Assembly: GCA_031278845.1 (NCBI GenBank)
Contig: JAITJQ010000047.1
Span: 1 to 21,752, forward strand
Reading direction: 5' to 3'
Length of the DNA stretch: 21,752 nucleotides
Origin: Puniceicoccales bacterium
Lineage (GTDB): Bacteria; Verrucomicrobiota; Verrucomicrobiia; Opitutales; LL51
The notes beneath the pieces are model-generated. The model worked only from the letters and a program-made list of their open reading frames with translations. It did not search any database and had not been told where the DNA came from. Positions within the stretch are counted from its first letter, which is position 1; every line of letters starts with the position of its first letter. The position numbers and the translations under genes are program-made. This document shows, one piece after another, positions 1 to 7,268 of this stretch.

Positions 1-71
1 GGGTCCGCCGGGGGCAGCTTAAACCACGGGGTTTTTTAGCGGGGGGCGTGCCACTTGAAACACCCCCCAAA

Positions 72-130
72 ACTAGGTCCAGGAGGCGGTGCCTCCTGGT
101 GGGGATCCTAAGGGCGCGCAGCCCTTAGAA
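72..130 (-). repeat. Intergenic palindrome block 1 (modules B and A, reversed)
   Basis: Two palindromes lie side by side. Module B is at 79-99 (9-bp arms, 3-nt loop) and module A is at 108-128 (8-bp arms around CTAAGGGC, 5-nt loop). Read on the minus strand the order is A then B, the same as in block 7, and the intervening bases also match. Module A begins 7 nt beyond the murJ stop codon at 136-138. Bases 1-71 hold only G- and C-runs (41-68 could pair weakly) and no gene. Confidence 0.85.
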
Positions 131-135
131 AAATT

Positions 136-1692
136 TCATTTCATTTTTTTTTTAAATTTCTTAGTCAGTCGTGCGATGAGAGGTTTCAGTTCGTTGAGAT
201 TTTTTTGCCCTAGGAATAGATAGAGAAGCCCAAAATAAATCGTAGTGCCCAACGGTATATTGATGCTCAAGCTTACCATATCACGCATCTTACCCAAAAA
301 ATATATGGCTGAAACTCGATCGAGCCCGACGACGATTGCCCCCATCAGTAGACTTGCGGCTAACACTTTGAAAAATTTTACAGTCAAAATCGGTATCCGA
401 AATTCTTCATAGCGCCGATTTAGCCCCATGTAGAGCAAAAACATCTGGAAAATTACCGATAATAAATTCGCTAGGGCAATCCCTACCGCCTCAAAGTAAA
501 ACATGAAACCAATCGTGCATATTATATTCGTCGCACAATTGATAAATGAAAAAATCATTGGCCTTATCGTATCTTTCTTACTGTGATAGCCGCGAATAAA
601 ATGGGTCGATAGCGCGTAGAACGGTAGCGAAAAAATGGAAATGCGTAGTACCGGTAGTACCCGATCCATATCCTGTACCCCAAATTGCCCCCAGTGAAAA
701 AGTAGATCGAGAATCGTTCGGTCCAAGGCTAAAAGACCTACCGTTGCCGGGAGTATGATCACTAAAATCATGAAAATTCCTCGCCCAAATTCCACCCGCA
801 GTAATGCCTTCTCACCCCGCGCTTCAAAATTCGATAGGCGCGGAAAAATTACCGTCATCACCGCAATCACTAAAATACCCATCGGTAATTCTGTCAGACG
901 ATTCGCTAGGTATAGTACCGAAACTGCACTGCTACTCACAAAATATGCCAGTAGTCGCGAAACCGCTATGTTGATCTGTACCGTCGCCGCCCCAATTACT
1001 CCAGGGAAAAATAATCGCTGGAATTCATTTATGCGCTCATTACTATCCCGGTCAAACCGAAATCGCCAACCATATTGCTTTAACCCCACCCATAGCGATG
1101 CCATTTGCAATGCTCCACCGATTAAAACCCCTAAACATAAACCGTAAATGCATGCACTTTTTCCCCAGTAAATGCTGACCACTACCGCCAAAATCATACT
1201 CACGTTCAGCAGAATTGAGTTGCTAGCCGCCAACAAAAATTTGTCAAAAACATTTAGTATCGCCGAAAGAACCGCCGTAAGGCAAATGAAAAACATATAG
1301 GGCAATAAAATTGCACTCAGCACAAAACAAACTCGCCATCGTTCCGGTGTGTGCGCGTAAAAAATACCGCCCACTAAAAATATAAGACCTATTGCAATGA
1401 TACCCACCAATACGCAGATGAGTCGCGATAGGACCTTATTGAGCAGAATAAAGGCCTGCTCCCGACCATTCCTGTGGTACTCGTCGGAAAAAATTGGGAT
1501 AAGTGCCGAATTCAATGCCCCTTCGCCCAGAAGCCGACGAAATAGATTCGGTATGGTAAAGGCGAGTAAAAATGCGGAATTTAATTCCCCCGTTCCAAGG
1601 GCCGAAAAAATGAGCACGTCCCGCAAAAGCCCCGATAGACGCGATAGGAATGTGCAGCAGGAAACTCCTAAAATGTTTCGGACTACACCCAT
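136..1692 (-). CDS. murJ: Lipid II flippase MurJ
   Basis: This is a 518-residue polytopic membrane protein of the MurJ/MviN family, which moves undecaprenyl-linked lipid II across the inner membrane for peptidoglycan synthesis. The N-terminal family signature is clear: SRLSGLLRD with Arg18 and Arg24, then PNLFRRLLGEGA with Arg52 and Arg53. These arginines line the substrate cavity in characterised MurJ proteins. Length and repeated hydrophobic segments fit the usual 14 transmembrane helices, and the C-terminus is a short basic tail (KKFKKKMK). The ATG lies 1 nt after the epimerase stop, so the two genes are probably co-transcribed. Block 1 follows the stop within 10 nt. The assignment is firm; activity is inferred from the family. 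Confidence 0.95.
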   Translation of the reverse strand: MGVVRNILGVSCCTFLSRLSGLLRDVLIFSALGTGELNSAFLLAFTIPNLFRRLLGEGALNSALIPIFSDEYHRNGREQAFILLNKVLSRLICVLVGIIAIGLIFLVGGIFYAHTPERWRVCFVLSAILLPYMFFICLTAVLSAILNVFDKFLLAASNSILLNVSMILAVVVSIYWGKSACIYGLCLGVLIGGALQMASLWVGLKQYGWRFRFDRDSNERINEFQRLFFPGVIGAATVQINIAVSRLLAYFVSSSAVSVLYLANRLTELPMGILVIAVMTVIFPRLSNFEARGEKALLRVEFGRGIFMILVIILPATVGLLALDRTILDLLFHWGQFGVQDMDRVLPVLRISIFSLPFYALSTHFIRGYHSKKDTIRPMIFSFINCATNIICTIGFMFYFEAVGIALANLLSVIFQMFLLYMGLNRRYEEFRIPILTVKFFKVLAASLLMGAIVVGLDRVSAIYFLGKMRDMVSLSINIPLGTTIYFGLLYLFLGQKNLNELKPLIARLTKKFKKKMK

Positions 1693-1693
1693 T

Positions 1694-2716
1694 TTACCCC
1701 AATGAATAGTTCGGAATTTTTAAAACTTTTACCTGTATGCGCAGTATCTTGATCAGACTGCTCAACCCCTGCTCAATCGTAACCTGCGGCGTATAACCTA
1801 AATCCTCCTGGGCTCGCTCGTGGGAAAAATAATGGTCCTTACTTAACGCTACGGCCAGTGCCCGCGTCATCGGCGGCATCTTCGACCAACGAAAATATCG
1901 GTACCACGTTTCCATCATTTTCCCCACAAAATAAGCTCGACGAAAGGATGTTCGCTTTCTCACCGGCGGTAATCCCACATTTTTGAGAACCGTATTGATA
2001 AATTCCCATAGGTTGATCGGTCTTTCCTGACCAATAAAGTAGGCTTTTCCACAGACTTTCTCCCCTTCGAGCGCATTGAATGCAAGGAGGTGGGCATAGG
2101 CCGCGTTGTCCACAAAGGTAATATCCACCAAATTTTTACCTTCGCCAATCATCTTTAGCTTGCCCCTTTCTACGGAATGTATAATTTTCGGCATAAGGTG
2201 TGGATCCCCTTCGCCGAGAAGAAGATGGGGACGCAGTGCGACAGTTTTCAACTGTTCAGAATTATGCTTTAAAACATACTCTTCGGCTAAGGCCTTCGTT
2301 CGGGAATAGTACCAGTGGTAATGTTTACAAAGGGGAAGCGTTTCATCACCCCCGGAAAAATCCTTCCCGTTGAAGACGACGGCCGGTGTGCTGGTATAGA
2401 CCAGCTTAGAAACACCGTAGCGCTCACAGGCGCGGATGATATTTTTGGTACCCATAACGTTCGTATTGTAATAGGCGTGAAAATCCATATCGAGAGATGC
2501 TCGGCCTGCGACGTGAAAAACGGCGTCAACACCCCGAACTGCCCTGTCCGCATCGTCCCGAAAGGAAATGTCTCCCCTGAAACATTCGACCCCGCGCGAT
2601 TCCAATATCGGTTGCCCACGGCGACCGACTGCGCGTACCGAGTATCCCCGTTTCAGGAGTAATTCGACAATGTGGCAGCCCAAAAATCCACCGCCACCCG
2701 TTACGAGCACTTTCAT
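1694..2716 (-). CDS. NAD(P)-dependent epimerase/dehydratase, 3-beta-HSD/OleD-like
   Basis: This 340-residue protein is an extended short-chain dehydrogenase. It opens with the Rossmann motif TGGGGFLG (Gly7, Gly10, Gly13). The catalytic Tyr137-x3-Lys141 (YSRTK) follows a Ser/Thr patch in VYTSTPAVVF. The segment TVALRPHLLLGEGDPHL and the later VDITFVDNAAYAHLLA match the 3-beta-hydroxysteroid dehydrogenase/isomerase branch, which includes OleD-type 2-alkyl-3-oxoalkanoate reductases and sterol dehydrogenases. The substrate cannot be read from the sequence. No other ole genes are in the window, so an olefin pathway is not supported. It is the first gene of a probable two-gene unit with murJ. The start is the first ATG in frame with the motif; the ribosome site upstream is weak. 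Confidence 0.87.
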   Translation of the reverse strand: MKVLVTGGGGFLGCHIVELLLKRGYSVRAVGRRGQPILESRGVECFRGDISFRDDADRAVRGVDAVFHVAGRASLDMDFHAYYNTNVMGTKNIIRACERYGVSKLVYTSTPAVVFNGKDFSGGDETLPLCKHYHWYYSRTKALAEEYVLKHNSEQLKTVALRPHLLLGEGDPHLMPKIIHSVERGKLKMIGEGKNLVDITFVDNAAYAHLLAFNALEGEKVCGKAYFIGQERPINLWEFINTVLKNVGLPPVRKRTSFRRAYFVGKMMETWYRYFRWSKMPPMTRALAVALSKDHYFSHERAQEDLGYTPQVTIEQGLSSLIKILRIQVKVLKIPNYSLG

Positions 2717-2747
2717 ATCAATCCCAGCATGCCTAACAAAAAAATCG

Positions 2748-2797
2748 TGTCAACTCCCGTGTAATTTGGCCAATCGCATTTCTCTTGAAATTTGACA
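2748..2797. promoter_or_regulatory. Divergent candidate -35 boxes between the epimerase and CPBP genes
   Basis: The 118-nt gap separates two divergent genes. On the minus strand a TTGACA lies at 2748-2753, facing the epimerase. On the plus strand a TTGACA lies at 2792-2797, facing the CPBP gene. Neither has a convincing -10 box at 16-18 bp, so only the -35 matches are supported. Confidence 0.35.
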
Positions 2798-2834
2798 AAA
2801 GATTTGAAAACTTATCGTCCACTTGAATTATTTT

Positions 2835-3749
2835 ATGTCACTCACTTCCCAAAAAATCCGAAATCCCTTGCAACGCAAGCACTTGATCACTTCACCCATT
2901 TTGCATTTATTACTTTTCTATTTCTGTTCGTTACTGATCGCAGCTATCGCAACTCCTTTGATTTTTAATTGTATCGTCAATTGGCACAAGCAATCCCCAA
3001 GCGAGCTCAACACCTACCTCATTAACAAAGGTTTCGTCGTTTTTTTTGACCGCATTCGGCTCATTGCATTATTCTTTTTTTTCCCTGCTCTGTGGAAAAC
3101 ATACCGACAGGAAATAAATTCGCTTCCCGATTACCCGAACCGTAAAGTTTTTTGCCCATTCTTCATCCAGGGTATATGGTTTGTTGTCGGAATATTTGGC
3201 GCTAAAATGTTATTTCTAGATTTCACGTGGAAAACACCTTCCCTATTTTTTCTAACAAAAGCATTACTGGGAGCACTCCTGATTGCCCTACTGGAAGAAT
3301 GGTTATTCCGTGGATTCATTTTTAGGTTTCTATTGGACAAAATGCGACCGGTGTTAGCTTTTACCTCATCGGCATTCATTTTTGCCTACCTTCATTTCCG
3401 CCCCACGTACTCCCCATTCGTAACCCAGGAGCCAACGACTTTTTCCAACGGCTTCTATTGCCTCTATGAACTTATTTTCCATTCACTCGTCGGCATTTCC
3501 TGGTTCAAATTTTTGATCATCTTCTCCCTGGGTTACCTACTTGCATCGGTTTACTTTTATACCCAAAAGCTCACAGCGGCCATAGGTCTTCACGCCGGAG
3601 TTATTTTCTCCCTAACGATTTTCAAAAATTGTGCTGTTTTTCCGGTCACACGTCCCATTTTCGGTTCCAACGATTTGTTCGACTCCCCTTTGGCGTTATT
3701 TTTAATCATCTTGGCAGCTATTCTTAGCAGACAAATTCGTTACGAATAG
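2835..3749 (+). CDS. CPBP-family intramembrane metalloprotease
   Basis: This protein of about 304 residues is a multi-pass membrane protein of the CPBP family (CAAX protease and bacteriocin-processing, formerly Abi). The glutamate motif LLEEWLFRG (Glu154, Glu155, Arg159 from the ATG) is followed by FAYLHFRP (His187) and then GLHAG (His253), the usual order of the metal-binding motifs. About seven to eight hydrophobic segments are visible, and the N-terminus is basic. The family covers prenyl-protein processing and self-immunity, and nothing nearby says which applies. The reading frame also extends to a TTG at 2823. I chose the ATG at 2835, but neither start has a clear ribosome site. The coding strand is markedly C-rich (6 G, 24 C in 3361-3420), unlike the next gene. 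Block 2 starts directly after the stop. Confidence 0.88.
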   Translation: MSLTSQKIRNPLQRKHLITSPILHLLLFYFCSLLIAAIATPLIFNCIVNWHKQSPSELNTYLINKGFVVFFDRIRLIALFFFFPALWKTYRQEINSLPDYPNRKVFCPFFIQGIWFVVGIFGAKMLFLDFTWKTPSLFFLTKALLGALLIALLEEWLFRGFIFRFLLDKMRPVLAFTSSAFIFAYLHFRPTYSPFVTQEPTTFSNGFYCLYELIFHSLVGISWFKFLIIFSLGYLLASVYFYTQKLTAAIGLHAGVIFSLTIFKNCAVFPVTRPIFGSNDLFDSPLALFLIILAAILSRQIRYE

Positions 3750-4075
3750 CAGGGGGAACCCTTCCCCCTTGCCCCTCTGCCAAGGGATCCGTCCCCTGGA
3801 CCTGGATTTTGCGGTTTCATTCAGTGGCATTGCCACTGAATGAAACCGCAAAGGGGCCAAAGGCCGCCCCGCGGCTTCGCCGCGGGGCGGCCTGAAAAAG
3901 AAAAAAGAGATTAAATTCTGCGCCACCCCTGTGCAATTTGCGCAGGGGTGGCGCGGAATTAAAAGAAAAAACTTGACCTTGCGGCCGAGCCCGGCGCAGA
4001 ATGCGCCGGGCTCGGCCGCCGAAGGTGGTCAAGGAGTCTCCGACTCCTTGCGGGGTGTGGGGCGGAGCCCCACAA
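3750..4075 (+). repeat. Palindrome block 2, the most complete copy (A'-B-C-D2-E-linker-F-G-H)
   Basis: Eight palindromes stand in a row. A' is at 3750-3771 and B at 3780-3799. C is at 3808-3852, with perfect 22-bp arms around one base. D2 is at 3861-3893 (15-bp arms, loop TTC). E is at 3915-3959, with an ATTT-type centre and two wobble-type mismatches. F is at 3981-4019 (18-bp arms). G is at 4030-4050 (9 bp) and H at 4056-4074 (8 bp). The linker between E and F carries AAAAGAAAAA and CTTGACCTTG. The block begins at the base after the CPBP stop. Bases 4076-4224 are AT-rich leader of the transporter gene with no further structure that I can support. Confidence 0.92.
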
Positions 4076-4224
4076 ACAACCTCCTTACATAAAGAGTCAA
4101 GAAAATTTTTCCCAATGGGCATTATTTTTTGCATAAAATGGGTAAGTTCGGAAAATTTATTTGAAAAAAAAATTATTTTCAGCAAACGCATTGCATAGGA
4201 TTAAAATAGTCCAAGGATTGGGAT

Positions 4225-5559
4225 ATGAGTTACGCGGTAACCAAAGTACGGAAGGTAAAGAGGCAGAGGACAACTTCAGCCATGCATATGGTATACATCA
4301 ATCGGCAATATCGCTATTGGCGCAGGCGGTTGCTTTATTCGCTCATTCTGGGGTATGCAACTTTTTACATCGTACGCCAAAATTTTACCGTTGCGGCTCC
4401 GGAAATGTTACGGGATTTTGGTTATTCGCGTTCGGAAATCGGTTGGGTATTTTCTCTATTTTCGATTATTTACGGCGTAGGGAAATTTATTAGCGGGGTG
4501 ATTTGTGATCGGACCGACGCGCGTTATTTCATGTCGATTGGATTAATTGGGTCAGCGATTTGTGCTCTTTGCGTTGGCCTTTCGAGTTCCATTTTTGTTT
4601 TTGCGCTACTCTACGCTTTGAGTGGTATTTTTCAGTCTATGGGTTGGCCACCGGTTTCGCGTCTCATGACCCATTGGTATGCGCCACGGGACCTGGGAAC
4701 GCGTTGGGGCCTAGTGAATGCATCCCATCAATTTGGAAGTATTGCGATTTTACTAGGTGGGTCGTGGTTATTGGAGACATTTGGTTGGCGTTCCGTTTTC
4801 ATTGTACCAGCGGTTATTGCCTTACTTTTGGCGGGTATTTTGTTTGAACGTCTGCGGGATACGCCGGAGTCGTTGGGGTTACCGTCCATCGAAGAGAAGG
4901 AGGGGTTAGAGGTGGTTACGGTGCACAGTGAAGAACCGGAGGTTACATTTCGGGAGATTTTTCTGGAGCATATTTTACCGAATCGGGCGCTTTGGTACGT
5001 ATGCATGGCAAATTTTTTTGTTTATATCATTCGCATGGGATTTTTCAATTGGGCGCCGACGTTTTTACAGGAAGCGCGTGGGGCTTCGATTTTAAGTTCC
5101 GGGGCTCAATCTGCGCTATTCGAGTTAACGGGAGCGTTTGGGGGAGTACTTGCGGGGTGGATATCGGACCGGATATTTAAAGGGCAGCGGAACCGGACGA
5201 GTTTTTACTTTATGATTTTGCTCATCACGCTTTTATTCTTATTTTGGAGGATATCGAGTTCATCGCAGATTGTGAACACGGTATTTTTATTTTTAATGGG
5301 CTTTTTCATTTACGGACCACAGACATTGGTTGGAATATCGGGAGCGGAATTAGGTTCTAAACGGGCGGCAGCGGCAGCGAATGGACTAACGGGAACGTTT
5401 GGGTATTTAGGGGGAGCAGTTTCCGGAGTAGGGGTTGGGAGAGTGGCAGATCTATGGGGATGGGATGCGGTATTTTTATTTTTTGGAATTTGTGCGATAT
5501 TGGGAACGTTTTTTTTCATATTGAATTGGAATCAAAGTTCACAAAGAGTAAGGCTGTGA
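4225..5559 (+). CDS. MFS sugar-phosphate/phosphate antiporter, UhpC/GlpT-like
   Basis: This 444-residue transporter belongs to the organophosphate:phosphate antiporter branch of the major facilitator superfamily. Evidence is the N-terminal pattern YWRRRLLYSLILGYATFY followed by VRQNFTVAAPEM, and the conserved stretch around GIFQSMGWPPVSRLMTHW. Twelve hydrophobic segments are visible, with a longer hydrophilic loop near residues 210-240. Known members exchange hexose phosphate or glycerol-3-phosphate for phosphate; obligate intracellular chlamydiae use a UhpC relative to take host glucose-6-phosphate. The exact substrate is not readable here. The start has an AAGGA at 4213-4217, 7 nt upstream; an internal ATG at 4282 is an alternative. 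Codons are strongly G-rich (29 G, 5 C in 5401-5460). Confidence 0.9.
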   Translation: MSYAVTKVRKVKRQRTTSAMHMVYINRQYRYWRRRLLYSLILGYATFYIVRQNFTVAAPEMLRDFGYSRSEIGWVFSLFSIIYGVGKFISGVICDRTDARYFMSIGLIGSAICALCVGLSSSIFVFALLYALSGIFQSMGWPPVSRLMTHWYAPRDLGTRWGLVNASHQFGSIAILLGGSWLLETFGWRSVFIVPAVIALLLAGILFERLRDTPESLGLPSIEEKEGLEVVTVHSEEPEVTFREIFLEHILPNRALWYVCMANFFVYIIRMGFFNWAPTFLQEARGASILSSGAQSALFELTGAFGGVLAGWISDRIFKGQRNRTSFYFMILLITLLFLFWRISSSSQIVNTVFLFLMGFFIYGPQTLVGISGAELGSKRAAAAANGLTGTFGYLGGAVSGVGVGRVADLWGWDAVFLFFGICAILGTFFFILNWNQSSQRVRL

Positions 5560-5561
5560 TT

Positions 5562-5655
5562 TCTGTGGGGCTCGGCCGCAAGGGTCGAGTTTTTTTCTTT
5601 TAGTTCTTTTCAGCCCCGCCCTCTCGGCGCTTCGCGCCGAGAGGGCGGGGCCCCA
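5562..5655 (-). repeat. Palindrome block 3 (reversed: linker and E-like hairpin)
   Basis: An 18-bp perfect hairpin with loop TTC lies at 5613-5651. It is preceded by a T-rich tract and by GGCTCGGCCGCAAGGGTCGAG near 5568-5588. On the minus strand this reads hairpin, ACTAAAAGAAAAA, then CGACCCTTGCGGCCGAG, which matches the E-linker-F part of blocks 2 and 9 with F cut short. It starts a few bases after the transporter stop. No T-run follows the hairpin on the plus strand, so a simple intrinsic terminator is not supported. Confidence 0.75.
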
Positions 5656-5666
5656 GCAATTTTCCC

Positions 5667-5695
5667 TTGACTTTGAATCAATGATGCATTGTCTA
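5667..5695 (+). promoter_or_regulatory. Candidate sigma-70 promoter of rpsR
   Basis: TTGACT at 5667-5672 is followed after 17 bp by TGTCTA at 5690-5695. Transcription would then begin only a few bases before the rpsR ATG at 5705, which has no ribosome site. The -10 match is weak. Confidence 0.35.
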
Positions 5696-5704
5696 TGAGC
5701 CAGT

Positions 5705-5902
5705 ATGGATATTTCGACAGAGAAAAAAATATCGACCCCTTCACCATTGGAAATTGATTGGAGCGAAGCGAAGGTGCTATTGCAATATGTTACGGGAACG
5801 GGAAAAATCTTACCTAAAAAATATACCGGTCTCAGTGCACGTCAACAGCGGCATATTACCCGTATGGTTAAACGGGCACGCAATATGTTGCTGATGAAGT
5901 AG
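5705..5902 (+). CDS. rpsR: 30S ribosomal protein S18
   Basis: This 65-residue protein carries the S18 core: IDWSEAKVLLQYVTGTGKIL, then the RNA-binding helix KYTGLSARQQRHITRMVKRAR. S18 pairs with S6 in the platform of the small subunit. It is a little shorter than the usual 70-80 residues, the loss being at the N-terminus. The ATG at 5705 is the only usable start: the in-frame ATGs at 5681 and 5684 run into a stop, and the ATG at 5695 is out of frame. No Shine-Dalgarno is visible upstream. Its stop codon TAG shares its last G with the GTG of sua5, so the pair is translationally coupled. The common rpsF-rpsR-rplI neighbourhood is absent. Confidence 0.92.
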   Translation: MDISTEKKISTPSPLEIDWSEAKVLLQYVTGTGKILPKKYTGLSARQQRHITRMVKRARNMLLMK

Positions 5903-6927
5903 TGTCTGTGGGGGCAGAGATTTTAGTGTCAAGTGAGGTATCCATTCGGCGTGTGGTTGATGCACTACGGTCGGGGGAGGTGGTTGCATTACCGACAGAG
6001 ACGGTATATGGGTTAGCGGCAATTATTAGTGACGATGCGGCGCTGCGGAAGATTTTTGAGGTAAAAGCGCGGCCGCTTGTCGATCCGCTTATTGTGCATG
6101 TTTTGGATCTATCTTCCCTATTGAATTTGGTCCAGATTAGTGATGATTTATTCAATGGAGTATATCGTCTGGTAGATGCTTTTTGTCCAGGACCGCTGAC
6201 TTTCCTGTTGAGAAAACGAAAAAGCGTTTCGGATATCATCACTGCTGGAAAAAAAACAGTGGCGGTTCGCCTACCGGCACATACGATTTTTCGGGAGGTT
6301 TTACGCCAGTCGGGTCCTCTAGCAGCTCCCAGTGCCAATCCTTTCGGCTATCTGAGTCCAACCTGTGCGGCACACGTATCGGCATCGATCGGCGATAAGA
6401 TTCCCTACATTTTGGATGGCGGCACCTGTACCATTGGACTGGAGTCCACAATTTTAGATCTAACTGGCAAACATTTTGCGATTTTACGCCCAGGAGCGAT
6501 TACGGCGGAGATGATTGAAGATGTTTTGGGCAAAAAAATTGTTCCCTATCGTCCATTGGTCAGTGCGGATCCCTCGGCGCCGGGAATATTAAAACAACAT
6601 TACAGTCCCCGAACCCGATTGCGCTTATTCGAACGATCACCGGAAGTAGAAATTCCCCACTTCCAGGAAAATCGCGCCCTAAAGACGGCTATTCTCTACC
6701 TTTCCCGCGAAGAAGCTCAAAGTCGAAAAATAATCGATGAGGAAAAAGCTACCGTTTTTTGGCTCAGCGAAAACGGAAACTTAAATGAAATTGCACACAA
6801 TATTTTTGATTTACTCCAACGGCTAGATAGCATGAATTTTGATGCGATTTATTGCCAAATTCCACAAAAAATCGATATTGGTATCGCCATTAACGATCGC
6901 CTTATCCGTGCCGCCGCTAAGTTTTAA
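5902..6927 (+). CDS. L-threonylcarbamoyladenylate synthase, Sua5 type
   Basis: This 341-residue enzyme makes threonylcarbamoyl-AMP from threonine, bicarbonate and ATP, for the t6A modification of ANN-decoding tRNAs. The YrdC-like domain covers roughly residues 12-205. Its motifs are VVALPTETVYGLAA, KARPLVDPLIVHV, FCPGPLTFLL, PLAAPSANPFG and GLESTILDL. A C-terminal Sua5 domain follows from about residue 220 (APGILKQHYSPRTRLRLFE), so this is the two-domain Sua5 form rather than the short TsaC form. The GTG start overlaps the rpsR stop; a second GTG lies at 5908. Composition changes within the gene: 5941-6000 has 23 G and 12 C, while 6661-6720 has 11 G and 19 C. Block 4 follows the stop. Confidence 0.92.
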   Translation: MSVGAEILVSSEVSIRRVVDALRSGEVVALPTETVYGLAAIISDDAALRKIFEVKARPLVDPLIVHVLDLSSLLNLVQISDDLFNGVYRLVDAFCPGPLTFLLRKRKSVSDIITAGKKTVAVRLPAHTIFREVLRQSGPLAAPSANPFGYLSPTCAAHVSASIGDKIPYILDGGTCTIGLESTILDLTGKHFAILRPGAITAEMIEDVLGKKIVPYRPLVSADPSAPGILKQHYSPRTRLRLFERSPEVEIPHFQENRALKTAILYLSREEAQSRKIIDEEKATVFWLSENGNLNEIAHNIFDLLQRLDSMNFDAIYCQIPQKIDIGIAINDRLIRAAAKF

Positions 6928-7228
6928 GGAGGCAATGGGGAATCCTTCCCCCTTGAACCCCCTGCCAGGAGGTACCACCTCCTGGACCTGGTTTTGCGGA
7001 TTGATCCAGTGGCGATGCCACTGGATCAATCCGCAAGGTCAAAAGACCTAGCCCGGCACTTCGTGCCAGGCTGACTTTTTTATGTGCATTTTCGTGTGTA
7101 TTTTTTTATACGCAAACCCTATGCAATTTGCACAGGGTTTGCGCAACTAAAAGAAAAAATCAAGTCAAAGGGTTTATTTACTTAACCTTGCGGTTTGATC
7201 CAGGTCCAGGGGATGGACTCCCTCTGGA
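6928..7228 (+). repeat. Palindrome block 4 (A'-B-C-D-E-linker-partial C/B)
   Basis: A' is at 6933-6955 (10-bp arms, one mismatch). B is at 6965-6985 (9-bp arms). C is at 6994-7036 (perfect 20-bp arms, loop GAT). D is at 7050-7072. E is at 7111-7143 (16-bp arms, one mismatch). The linker starts AACTAAAAGAAAAA. A partial repeat of C (TTGCGGTTTGATCCAGG) and a degenerate B at 7206-7227 close the block. It begins directly after the sua5 stop. Bases 7229-7268 lead into kdsD. No gene is visible in this stretch. Confidence 0.92.
7050..7081 (+). terminator. Possible intrinsic terminator after sua5 (module D of block 4)
   Basis: A 10-bp hairpin at 7050-7072 with loop TTC and one mismatch is followed within 4 nt by six T residues (7076-7081). 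It lies about 120 nt after the sua5 stop. This is one of few block hairpins with a proper T-run on the coding strand. Confidence 0.5.
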
Positions 7229-7268
7229 AAACATTTGCTTTTTTGGTGAAAAGAGGTAAAGGGATGCT

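Noticed and set aside
755..1147. Plus-strand frame opposite murJ, and other frames opposite or inside recognised genes
   Set aside because: These are shadows of genes with firm family matches and show no motif or ribosome site of their own.
3750..4075. CRISPR array
   Set aside because: The repeated units are different palindromes without uniform repeat length or spacer length, and no cas genes are present.
3750..4075. Insertion sequence or transposon
   Set aside because: No transposase frame, no consistent terminal inverted repeats and no target duplication could be seen.
5613..5651. Intrinsic terminator after the transporter gene
   Set aside because: The hairpin is strong, but CCCAGCAA follows it and no T-run is present on the plus strand.
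6463..6480. Sigma-54-like match TGGC-N7-TTGC
   Set aside because: It lies inside sua5 in a conserved coding segment with no gene start following, so it is probably chance.
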